Shown here: one piece after another, positions 53,619 through 63,984 of the stretch
Numbering within the stretch: the stretch's first letter is position 1
Layout of the letters: every line of letters starts with the position of its first letter
Origin: Zelopaecilomyces penicillatus
Taxonomy: Eukaryota > Ascomycota > Sordariomycetes > Hypocreales > Pseudodiploosporaceae
DNA: 64,000 bases
Reading direction: 5' to 3'
Assembly: GCA_005765155.1 (NCBI GenBank)
Contig: VCCP01000007.1
Location: forward strand, 558,001-622,000
Notes under the pieces: generated by a model
Databases searched by the model: none
What the model was told of the DNA's origin: nothing
The model's input: only the letters and a program-made list of their open reading frames with translations
Program-made: the position numbers and the translations under genes

Positions 53619-54056
53619 TATTATATTATAATCTAATAGCTAAGGTTATATAATAGGCCTTAATTATATAACTTAATAATATTATTTAATATATACTAAA
53701 GGCTTAGAATTATATAGAATTAGATTATAATTTTAAAGGTAATCCTAAGCTTAGGATTATTCTTAAAACTATAAGGATATCTTATAATTTTAAATATAAT
53801 CTAGTAATAAGGATTATAATTTAAATTATAATCTATAATATATATATATATCCTTAATTTTTATTTTTTTAATTTAATCTTAATTAATTATTAATAATAT
53901 TATTATATTAATTTTATTATTTATCTTAATAATATTAGATCATAATCCTATAAATCTATTATTTATATAACTAATATATTATTTAAAATACCCTAACCTA
54001 TCTACTAATATAAACCCTTTTATTAGATTTATCCCTTAAAAAATCACTAAATATTA
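53619..54056 (+). repeat. 3' LTR of chromovirus C
   Basis: This 438-bp block is the inverted copy of 3361-3800. It starts TATTATATTATAATC directly after a purine tract and ends near AAATATTA. Sequence beyond it belongs to a different, minus-strand Gypsy element (E), so C appears to have inserted into E. The target duplication cannot be verified because the other end of C is outside the window. Confidence 0.75.
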
Positions 54057-55299
54057 TAATTATTTAATAAAATATTAAACCTTTCAATATTATTATAATT
54101 TTATATAAATCTATATAAAAGTTTTAATTATAAGCTTTAATTAATATAGTTTTTATATAATTCTATAATATATATAATATTTATATATTATTAGGTTTAA
54201 TATAATAAAGTAATCTATTCTTTATTAAGAATAATAATTTTATATTTATTAATCTTTCTTTTAAATTTTTCTTTTATTTATAGCTATTTATAATTAATAT
54301 TTTAATAATTTTAATTAATTTATTCTTTTATAAGTATTCTTTTATAAACTTTACATTTAGTTTATTATTTATTAATATAATAATTATAGAAAAATATATA
54401 TCCTTTTTTTTAAATATTATTAAATTTATTTATTATTTTTGTTATTAAATAGTTTTTCTTAATTTCTTTTATATAATTCTTTATTATTTATTAAAAGTTA
54501 TAATATATTAAATATAAATGTTTTTTTTAATATATAATAAATATTTAATCTATATTAATTTAAATATATAAATACTATTATTAATTAATAATTTATCTTT
54601 ATTAAATCTAATATTAATATATTTATATAATTTATTATTTTCTTAATTATTATATAATTTATTAAAATAATAATTAAATAAATTAATAATTAGATTATTA
54701 TTCTTAACTTTTAATATAATTATACTAGATATCTAATCTTAATTTAATCGATTTATATCTTTTTTTAGATTTTATTAATAATCTACTTAAAAATATAACT
54801 AGTTATATTTATTAAATAGGTATTTTTCTTTTATTTTATTTATTATCTTAAAGATAAAATATAAAAAAATCTATTCCCTTTTTATTTATATTTAATTTAA
54901 AAAGATTAATCTTTTTTAAATTATAATAATATAGGATTATTTTTTTTATTAAATAATCTTATAATATTTTAAAAGATTTTTTTTTAGCTTATAAGGGTTT
55001 AAAGCTAATTTTCTTTATTTTAAATATTCTTATCTTTTTATTAATTTTTTTAATTATATACTTTTCTTCTCTTAGTTTTTTTAATAAAATTATTTTATTA
55101 ATCTTTAATAAATCTACTTTTATTTAAAAACTATAGATAAATCTTTTAAAAAAAGTTATTATTCCTAAATATATCTTTAGATTAGCTAATATAATTAATA
55201 TTTTTATTTTTTTTAATACCTTTATCCTATTATTTATTATACTAATATTAAAAATATTAATTTAGAATCTAAATAATTTAATTAATAGAAATATATGAA

Positions 55300-55750
55300 A
55301 AGATTTTATTAATAAAATTATTAATTATAAATTCTTAAATAGGTATAGGATCTTATATAGATATTTATAATAATCCTTAAAATTATTATTAAAAATAATA
55401 ATATTATTAATATATATCTTAATAAATTCTTTATAGGGATATACCCTTTAATTTATAAATTATTATATAAAAACTAGATTATTTTTAAATCCTATTAATA
55501 TTATATAGGATATTTTTAATCCTTATAAGCTAATAATAACTATCCTATCCTTATATTTATTATATATTAATAGCTAATAAAAAAATACTAATATATTTAA
55601 TATTAATATATATTTCTTATTTTTTAAAGAAAATATTTTTTTTTTATAAAAGAATTAAATAAATATCTAATACTAATATTTTATTTAATTATCTTAAATA
55701 TATTATTATTCTTTCTTTATATTTATTATCTGCTTATTATTATATAATAA
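55300..55750 (-). pseudogene. Decayed reverse transcriptase of Gypsy remnant E
   Basis: The minus-strand frame gives 'YLRQLNKILVLDIYLI' (from the V-D-x-R-x-LNK-x-x-x-x-D-x-YP block), then a 'YIS-x-x-x-A' palm motif. Next comes 'YKLKGISLQRIYQDI' (from 'MGYKxSPAYVQRxxD'), followed by a badly eroded Y-x-D-D region near 55390-55410. This resembles the fungal Gypsy lineage whose palm reads 'DAxSFFYQW', which differs from the RTs of both C/D and A/M/B. It is therefore a third Gypsy lineage in the window. Non-functional. Confidence 0.65.
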
Positions 55751-57799
55751 AAATAAGGTAATTAAATAGTATTAGTTTTCTTATTTAGCTTATATATTCT
55801 TAGTTATAAAGCTTATCTATTATTATATTAAGAAACTTTTTATTTTTAAGTCTTAATAAATATAGTTTTATTATTAGCTTTTTATTTTATTAACTTTTAA
55901 TAAATTTAATCCTTATTTTATTCTTTTTATTTATTAGGATTATTCTTTAATTTTATTATATATTATATAATTTAATTAATTTTATAATTACCTGAGATTC
56001 CTTTTAATTAATTATATATATATAAACTCTTTATTTTATTTTAATTTTATTTAATTTATTGAGTTTTATAATAAAACCTTTCTTTTAATTCTTAATATTA
56101 TTTTTATTTATTATATATATATTATTTTTATTTTATAGCTTATTTAATAATAGATTTAATACTTTAATTATTTTATTAAATAGATTAAATTTATTATTTA
56201 TTACATTTATATAGGTTAATACTATATAAATATTTTCTTGGAATATAATATAATATTTATATTTATTATAATTATATAAATAATTTAATTTTTATTTATA
56301 TTAATATTTTATTAGTTTATTAATATTATTTATTATTATTATCTAATCTATTATTAATAAAACACTTAGTATATTAAATATATAAATATAATTTATTATT
56401 ATAGTATTTTCTAAAATAAAGTAATATACTCTTTTTATAAAATATAAATTATAGTATTTTAATTATATATAATTAATTAGGATTTACTTTTTTAATCTTA
56501 ATAGAATTATAGTATTTTATAATATTATAATTCTTTAATAGATTAGTTTATATTCAATCTATATTTTAAAGGATATTATTTTATTATATATTATATAAAT
56601 GTTTAGTTTTTTTATTATTATTAATATATTAATACTATATTTATTAATAAAAGTTATTCTTAATAATATATTTAATTTTAAATCCTTTATTAATTAAGTA
56701 TTAATTATAAAATAAAAATATATTAAGTTTTTATTAATTTATTTTATAATATAGAAATCGAATCTAGCTTTATTAATAATTTTAAATAAATTAATTATTT
56801 CTTATATTAATTTTAGCTTATTAGCTTTATAAAAGATTATATTTAATAAGTTTTATTAAAGCTATTTTTTATTAATTAATATATTTAAATATACTATATT
56901 AACTATTATAATTATTATTACTTTATTTAATATAAATTTTATATTAATTTTTAAATAATTATATTTTATTAATTCTTTATTTTTAAATTTTTAATTTATT
57001 TTAATAATTTAATCTTATTAAAAATAAAGGTATATATCTTTTTTATATTCTTTCTTACTTTAATTATTAAAATAAATTATTATATTTATTACTTTTAATT
57101 AATTTAATAATATAATTAATCTATTAAATATACTTTTTCTTAATATTATATAATTATTTATAAATATATAATATATTAATAAAGATCTTATTTTAAAATA
57201 TATATTATACTTTAAATAATCCTTTCATATATCTTTTCTTTTATTAATTATATATTTAAAAAGTAAAATAAATAATTTAAAAGGGAGAATTTATTAAGAT
57301 AAGGAATTTTCTATTATTATAAATACTAGGGATAAATTATAAAAAAATTAAAAGAGATTTTATTAATATTATCTAAGGTATAATAACTTTTATTAAAATT
57401 ATATATAATAAACTTAGATATAATTTAATATCTAATTACTTTTAATTATTATTTATACCCCTTAACTCTCTTATCTTTAATATTAATATTAATATCTTTA
57501 TTATTTTTATTTTAATAATAAATATAATTATTTTATATTTAATATATAGGTATCTAGTATTAATATCTTTTTTAATAAGTAATTCTATTATTTTAATAAT
57601 AGTATTAATTATTTTATTAATATATCCTATTATTAAATCCTGATTTTAATTTATTATAAAAATTCTAAATTATTTAATTTTATTTATTATATAATAGTAT
57701 ATATCCTAATTATTTATGAGGGTTTATATGCCTTTAATTATAAAAACTCTATTTAATTTTTAAGCTAATTAATAATTAGATTACTTAAATAATTTAATT

Positions 57800-59600
57800 A
57801 AGGTATATTTATTATATATATTTCACTCTTATATTAATTAATTATTTTATTTAATTTAATTATTTTATTTAATTTAATTATTTTAATTATAATATATCTG
57901 GTTTTTAATCTTATTTAATATATATATTAATTTTAATAATTTTATATTATTTATTTTATAAAGTCTTAATATTATTATATTAAAGGGTAATTTATTTTTT
58001 AATAATATAATATATCTTATCTATTACTTTTTATAAATATAATTAAAATACTTTTTTAAAGTTGTTTCTTTTTATAATTAAAAGATTAATTTATTTAATA
58101 ATTTATTTAAATAAATATAGATTTAACTTAATTATTATTTAATAGTTTTGAATCCTATAGATTATATTATTTATAATAATTTTAATATTTATTTTCTAAT
58201 ATTAATACTTAATCTATAATTATTTTTTAAATATTTAATAATTATTAGTTTTTTTATTATATTGATTTTATTTATTTTAAATTCTTTTTATAATATTATA
58301 ATCTAGATATTAATAAATCTTTTAATTTATTAATATTCTTTCTTTAATATTAGATTAATCTATTAATATAATATATTATTATATAATAATTATAATAAGT
58401 TTATATAGATTATCATAGTATAAGTTAAATAAATTAGATTATTATAAATACTTTTAATAAATAGATTAATATTTCTTTAAATTATATTATCTTTAATTTA
58501 TATTATATCTAATCCTTTAAGGGATTTATTTAGATTAAGATTAAATAAACTAATTTTTTAAAGTTTTCAATTATTATAATATAATTATATATTATTATAT
58601 TATACTTAATTATATTATATTTATTTATCTAATTTTATAGATTTAATTAGTTTTTAAATTAATATTTAAAATTATTTATTTATTAAATTAATTAAAGGTA
58701 TAGATTAAGATTAGGATATTAATACCTTATATTATCTTTTAGATATTATAGTTTATAGTTTATTTATAATATTTAAATTTTCTAGGGATAAAATCTATAA
58801 TCTAGATTAATTATTTAATTCTTTTAAATATATAAATAACTCTTAATTAGATGTAAGGAATTAATTAATTAATAATATAAATAATATAATTAAATTATTA
58901 AATAAAGATAAGGTTATCTATAATAATTCCTTAAAGGGTATATAATTAATATTATATATATTCTAATTATTATTATTTAATAATATAATAAATCTTTTTT
59001 ATACCTTCTTATATTAAATAAGGTTTTATTTAATATCTTTTAATAATTATAAATAATATTTTCTAATTTAATTAAAAAATATAAATCTTAATATTATATT
59101 TTCTATTATTAATAGATCTTTTATTTTTAATATAATATTATATTAAAATCCTATTTATAGTTATTTATATTAATTGAATAGCTTAATACTTTTATTAAAT
59201 TAACTAAAATTAATAGATATAAGTAGATTATTTAATTATTAATATAAGTTTTTTAATAATTTAATAAATACCTTAAATAGGTTTTTTAATAATTTAATAA
59301 ATACTTGTAATTAAGTTTTCTTTTCTTTATTAAAAATAAATATTATAAATATAAATAATAGATTTTTTTTATATTATTTTTATAAATAATAAGTAAGCTT
59401 TTCTTTTTATTTTATTTATTTTAAAGGATACTTAATATAAGTCTTATTATTTAAGATTATAATATTAATAATAAGTTTTTTAGCTATTTAAAGATCTAGT
59501 TTTATAATAATACTTATATAATAATAGTTAATTTAATTAAAGTAAATAATATATTTAGTATTTAATAAATTATTATATATTATAAATATTATTATAATAG
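57800..59600 (-). pseudogene. Possible gag region of Gypsy remnant E
   Basis: The position between RT and the presumed 5' end, on the same strand, makes this the expected gag region. A minus-strand frame around 58740-58860 has charged, protein-like composition (Leu/Lys/Glu/Ser with Gln/stops). I see no zinc knuckle or diagnostic capsid motif, so this is mainly a positional assignment. Confidence 0.3.
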
Positions 59601-59879
59601 ATAGCTATTAATAAACTTAATTATTAAATAATCTGAGTTAGGTTTTTTTAAAATAAAATAAAGTAAAATAAAAAAATTATAATATAAGGGGGATAATAGG
59701 TTATATAATTATATAATATATAATTACTATTAATTATTAGGTATATATAAAATCAAAGAGTTAATTCTTTTAATTAAAGTTTTTTTATATTTAATATAAT
59801 TATTTATATAGCCTTTTTTAATAAGAGCAGCTGCCTTAATTAATTAATTAATTAATTATAGGTTTAATAGATAATAAAG

Positions 59880-60790
59880 TGATAAAATATAATATATATT
59901 ATATAATAAACAGCTTTATCTATTATAAAATTTAATATAAGATCTAAGGTATTTAAATAGTCTAATCTATTAAACTAAGCTAAAATAAAAAATAAAGGCT
60001 TATCCTTTAAAATCCTTTCTTTCTGTTTATTTAAAATATCTAATAAATTTAAATTATTTTAATATTTTTTAAATATATAAAAAAACTAGATTCTTAATTA
60101 AATTTTATTTTCTTTTTTATAAATAATATAATTATATTTATCTTTTTTTTATAGATTTTTATTTAAATAATTATTATATCTTTTTTTTATTATTTTAATT
60201 ATTAATTTTAATAAATCTTTATAAATCTATAATAGATTATAAATATAAAAGATAATTCTTTTAAATTATAAAAAGATTAATCTTTTTCTTTTATTATATT
60301 TAATCTTTTTATATTAGATTTTATTTTATTAATTAAATCTATTTCTTTTATTAATTAAATATTATAAATTCTATTATATATATAAAAGTTAAATATTAAA
60401 TCTATAATTTATAATATAATTTTTTTTAAAATTTATAGACTATTAATCTAAAATTATAAAACTATAGATTTATAACTTTATTAATTATATTAAATATAAT
60501 TAATTGTTTAAATTATTAATTAATTTTATAAAAGCCTTATATAGGATTATATTAATTATATTATATATTATAACTAGTATATAATAGACTCTATATATAT
60601 TTATTAATCTTTTAAATAAATTAATTAAAAAATAAAGCTTTTATTAAGATTTAGTTATTTATAGTATTATTATAAATATTCAAGCTTATTTTTTATAAGC
60701 TATTTTTTATTATTTAATTATTATAATTCTTAATTATAATAGCTTATTATAATATTTTATTTATTTAATAATCTTATATTATAGCTTAAA
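59880..60790 (+). mobile_element. Decayed copia LTR and leader related to K
   Basis: Sequence from about 59990 to 60790 aligns with K from about 24000 to 24830. The shared 'TTTAAAATATCTAATAA' stretch and the LTR end followed by GATTATAA (60235 on) correspond to K 24273. The leader continues to about 60790, where the match stops. LTR end is about 60234; its start is poorly defined near 59880. It is much more RIP-degraded than K, so it is an older copy, cut off after the leader. Confidence 0.65.
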
Positions 60791-62700
60791 CTTATTAAGG
60801 CCTAGTATTTATATATATATATAAGGTATATAATCCCTTTTAATTTAATAAGTAAAAAGAAAAAACCTTTAAAAGAATAAAAACCTTTATTCTTATTTTT
60901 AGTTAATATAATAACTAATATAATAGCTTTATAATTATTTTATTTTATTTTTAATTATTATATATAATAATTAATTATAATAATAAATAGTTTAATATTA
61001 AGTCTAAAATAATAATTTTTCTTAATCTTATTAATTATTCTATTAATTCTCTTATCTTTAATAATCCTTTTATCTTTTTAATTATTTAATAATATTATTT
61101 TAATTAATAGTTTTTTAAATAAATAAATAAACCTAAAGAATATATATTCTTTATATTATTATATTATTATAAATATATAATATTATTATAACTTATATAT
61201 TAATTCTTAAAAAGGGTTTTTTAATAATTAATTAAAGATTTATATTTATTAATTAAGAATATCTTTAATTAAAAATTAAGAAAGCTATTATATTAATATT
61301 AAAAATATATTATAAATATATTATAAATATATTATAAATATATTATAAATATATTATAAAATCGATTTAAATATTTATTAATTATTTTAAGATAAGATAT
61401 TCTTTATAATTTTATATCTTTATAATTAATACCTTAATATTATTTAAAAAGGTATTATAATATTATTTTAATAATAATCTAAGTTTTATATTATTAAATA
61501 ACATATCTTTTCTAGATAAATAAGTTAAAAAAGAAAGGGTTTTTATTATAATAGGATTTAAATCTATTTTTTAATATAATAAAGCTAAAGTAATTTAATA
61601 ATTAATTACTTTATTATATATATATTTATAATTTAATAATAATATTATTAATTATTTAATCTTAATTAAATAAATAATAAGATAATAATAAGATTAATTT
61701 ATTATAAAATATTATATAAAAAATATATTAAAAATTTTAAATTTTAAATATAATAAAAGTATAATTAATACTTATAATAAAAATAAAAAAAAAGATATAA
61801 GATTTATATAATAAGTATAATAAAAATATATAATAATAGAATTATATAGTTTATTAATAGTAATTAATAAATATAAAAAAAAAGTAAAATTATTATAATA
61901 ATATCTTAAAATTATAATAAATTATAATAATTATAAAAAATAAATAATAAAATAGAATTTTATAAATAATTATAAAATCTTATAAAAGCTAAGAGAATTT
62001 TATATTTAAAATATTATATAAATCTAATCTTTAATAAAAGAATTAAAATAAATAAATTATAACCTTTAAATAGCTTTTATAAATATTAATCTAGCCTTAA
62101 AATTAAATCTATAAATTCTTAATTATATAGCTTTAATTAAATAAATATAAAGATATTATATATATTTAATTAATTCTTTATTAATTATTAAATATAAAGA
62201 TATAATTTATTATATATAAAAGAATAGGGATTAATATTATAATAATATAATAAGAATATATTAATATAAAAAAAGAATAAGGGTTTTTTATTTATTTTTT
62301 TCTTTTTATTTATTAAATTAAAAGGGATTATATATCTTATATAAAGGTTTAATTTAAATAAAAAAATTAAGCTAATATAATTATAAGATTAATAATAATA
62401 ATATATTTAATTGTTATATAATTATATATATAATATTTAATAAATAATTTTTTTAAAAAAAATTATATTATATATTATAAAATATATATAAAGAATTTAA
62501 TATTTTCCTTTTATATTTTAATTAAAGATATTTTTTAATATAAAATAATCTTTTATTAATTTAAATTAATTCCTTTTATTTTATATATAAGAGTATTATT
62601 ATTTATATATAAAAAAGTTATTATTTATATATTAGGGTTATATATCTATAATTTTCTTATATCTCTTTTAATTAAATAAGCTATTATAATACTAAGACAA
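60791..62700. other. Unassigned, nearly pure A/T sequence
   Basis: About 1.9 kb with very few G or C residues, holding an 11-bp tandem repeat (61309-61360). A weak inverted pair lies at about 60815-60900 and 62270-62350 and could be the ends of a decayed DNA transposon. A frame with only TAA/TAG interruptions can be read on the plus strand at about 61750-62240, but stops are so frequent that chance is a sufficient explanation. I recognise no gene. Confidence 0.5.
61309..61360. repeat. 11-bp tandem repeat, 4.7 copies
   Basis: ATTATAAATAT is repeated four times without error, followed by eight further bases of the unit. It is a minisatellite-like array within A/T-only sequence. Confidence 0.9.
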
Positions 62701-62734
62701 TTAAACAACCTATAATATATATAACTTATTAATA

Positions 62735-62869
62735 AAAGAGGCCGCGGTATAGCACAGACCATTATAGCACAGATAGGCAATATATAGTCAATTTATAGGA
62801 CCATTATATTAGCGATTTTATAACTTAATTAACTATATACATTACGGTCTCTCCAGTCGCGGCCTCTTT
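62735..62869. mobile_element. MITE-like element at the isochore border
   Basis: Perfect 12-bp inverted repeats, AAAGAGGCCGCG (62735-62746) and CGCGGCCTCTTT (62858-62869), bound a 135-bp segment. It is flanked on both sides by AATA (62731-62734 and 62870-62873). Further inward, GACC and GGTC extend the symmetry imperfectly, and TATAGCACAGA occurs twice near the left end. It has no coding capacity. GC-rich ends beside an A/T desert make the symmetry unlikely to be composition noise. The superfamily is not identified. Confidence 0.55.
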
Positions 62870-63016
62870 AATAGCGGTCTCTTCAATTAATAGATCATGT
62901 ATGCTATAATAGCCGGGCTGGCTGTTCAATTGCCTACTAGAGTGAGTGGCCTGTTTAATTAAGAAGTGGGGAGGCCTTAAGGACTTGGTAAGATACGCGC
63001 AGAAAAACCGGGTACA

Positions 63017-63024
63017 CACGTGAC
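63017..63024. promoter_or_regulatory. CACGTG (E-box / Cbf1-type) site upstream of FCF2
   Basis: CACGTGAC lies about 140 bp before the start codon of the Fcf2 gene. Palindromic CACGTG sites are bound by basic helix-loop-helix factors in fungi. The assignment is by motif and position only. Confidence 0.4.
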
Positions 63025-63026
63025 CC

Positions 63027-63066
63027 TTGTGTGCGAATAGCAATTTCTTTGTGTGCGAATAGCAAT
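63027..63066 (+). promoter_or_regulatory. Tandem 18-bp repeat in the FCF2 upstream region
   Basis: TTGTGTGCGAATAGCAAT occurs twice without mismatch (63027-63044 and 63049-63066), separated by four bases. The 22-bp period is about two helical turns, so bound proteins would face the same side. An AT-rich stretch ATAAATAATA follows at 63070-63079 and could be the core promoter element. It lies about 95-130 bp before the start codon. Confidence 0.45.
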
Positions 63067-63159
63067 ACTCATAAATAATAGCTTTAAGAAAATTCTTCAT
63101 TCTTAAACTTTCTTCCTCGCTGCCCTTCAAGGTGGCATGTCGACTTCTATCTCTCCAAT

Positions 63160-63984
63160 ATGGTTTCTATTACCGACGAAGAAGTTCAACAACTACTAGT
63201 GGAAGCAGCAAAGCGACTCGAGAATGGTCTCTCTTCCAAAGTAGCATCTACTTCAATAGTATCTGAGTTGGATGCCCGTATCAACTCACTTAACTCATCA
63301 TCCCTAGCCTGCGAAAATTTGTCGGTGCGTCTTCCACAGTCAAAGCTGAGTACTGATGGGATCTGCAAGGTATGTTGTTAATCCGATAATGATACTTGTT
63401 CCTGGATCCGTATTATGATGATGTCTAGCCTTGAAGGCATAATGACACAGTGTCAATGTCCGTCTTGGACGAAGGCCCTGTGGATTCTGATTTTACCATA
63501 TCATAGTTACTCTGAATACAGTCCGGCCCCTGCCTATCCACCACCTCTTAATCTCATTTTCCATTGGCCTACTTGTATAACCTGTTTTGCTAGTTAGAAC
63601 CGTGCTGCTGACATTAAACTTGTGCAGGACAACGCCGGCTTAGACTGGCATCATCTCCCGAAAACGAAGCTGACATCTGACCTCCAGAGAGACTGGCAGC
63701 TTCTACGAATGCGTGGAATGCTCAATCCCAAACATCAAAAAAAGGCTCTGCCAATCGCTCCTCCAAAGTATTGCCATGTTGGGAACATAGTCGACAGACA
63801 GGCGGAGTTTCAGCGCGGGAGAACCACTCGTCGAGAAAACAAAGGAACCTTGTTGGAGCAGGTCACAGCAGAATACAGTGGCACTAAGTTACAGGCGAAG
63901 TACACACATATACAGCAGACAAATGCCTCGGGCAAAAAGGCGTTCTATCAGCGGCTAGTATCAAAACGCCGCAAACGCAAGTAA
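63160..63984 (+). CDS. FCF2: Fcf2 homologue, pre-rRNA processing factor (two exons)
   Basis: Exon 1 is 63160-63369 (70 codons, phase 0) and exon 2 is 63628-63984, giving a 188-residue protein; yeast Fcf2 is slightly over 200. Fcf2 is a nucleolar protein required for early pre-rRNA cleavages at A0, A1 and A2 during 18S rRNA maturation. The Fcf2 domain fills exon 2. It opens with 'WHHLPKTKLTSDLQRDWQLL', the family's W-x-x-(L/M)PKT-x-LT signature, followed by 'RMRGMLNPKHQKKA', 'PKYCHVGNIV', 'TLLEQV', 'SGKKAFYQR', and a basic C-terminus ending KRRKRK, a likely nucleolar/nuclear signal. Exon 1 encodes an N-terminus starting with an acidic helix ('TDEEVQQLLVEAAKRL'). The first ATG after the promoter elements is used. 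Base composition is normal and there is no RIP. It is the only intact gene here. Confidence 0.9.
63370..63627 (+). other. Intron of the FCF2 gene
   Basis: GTATGT (canonical fungal 5' site) at 63370 and TGTGCAG ending at 63627, with CTGAC at 63607-63611 as a branch point 16 bases before the end. At 258 bp it is long for a filamentous ascomycete (usually 50-100). I looked for a small internal exon; no pair of splice sites that I tried kept the frame. Confidence 0.8.

Larger units (their letters stand above)
3801..54056 (+). mobile_element. Chromovirus C (Ty3/Gypsy with chromodomain), interrupted by element A
   Basis: A plus-strand chromovirus occupies 3801-7485 and 52616-54056. It is split by element A (7486-52615), which is flanked by CTAT on both sides. 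The left part carries pol from protease through integrase. The right part begins with the end of integrase, then a chromodomain, a polypurine tract and the 3' LTR. Its own gag and 5' LTR should lie left of the window, displaced by D. The two halves join in one reading direction across the A insertion, which is the main proof that they are one element. Confidence 0.85.
54057..59870 (-). mobile_element. Ty3/Gypsy remnant E, minus strand
   Basis: A heavily RIP-degraded Gypsy element on the minus strand, cut on its 3' side by chromovirus C. RT is at about 55300-55750, so the gag-protease part lies to the right (about 56000-59600). The 3' pol half and 3' LTR must lie left of the window beyond C and D. 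A 5' LTR was not convincingly delimited; the right border near 59870 is where similarity to a copia LTR/leader begins. Composition is close to pure A/T, and much of 56000-59800 cannot be assigned to domains by eye. Confidence 0.6.

Noticed and set aside
3361..54056. A giant inverted-repeat transposon bounded by the inverted 440-bp blocks at 3361 and 53619
   Set aside because: The blocks are LTRs of two opposite-strand chromoviruses: gag lies left of the first on the minus strand, and a polypurine tract precedes the second on the plus strand.
61690..62240. A host gene in the A/T-only region
   Set aside because: The frame has many TAA/TAG codons. With this composition a frame free of TGA is expected by chance, and no motif supports it.
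1..62700. Mitochondrial or plasmid DNA because of the extreme A/T content
   Set aside because: Nested nuclear LTR retrotransposons with target duplications and RIP signature, joined to a nuclear intron-containing gene, rule this out. No mitochondrial genes, tRNAs or rRNAs were seen.
62825..63130. 101-codon minus-strand frame beside FCF2
   Set aside because: It overlaps the MITE-like element and the FCF2 upstream repeats, has no recognisable domain, and its composition looks like translated non-coding DNA.
63186..63368. 60-codon minus-strand frame
   Set aside because: Exact shadow of FCF2 exon 1.
63415..63597. 60-codon plus-strand frame
   Set aside because: It lies in the FCF2 intron. As an internal exon it would not keep the downstream frame with the splice sites I could find.
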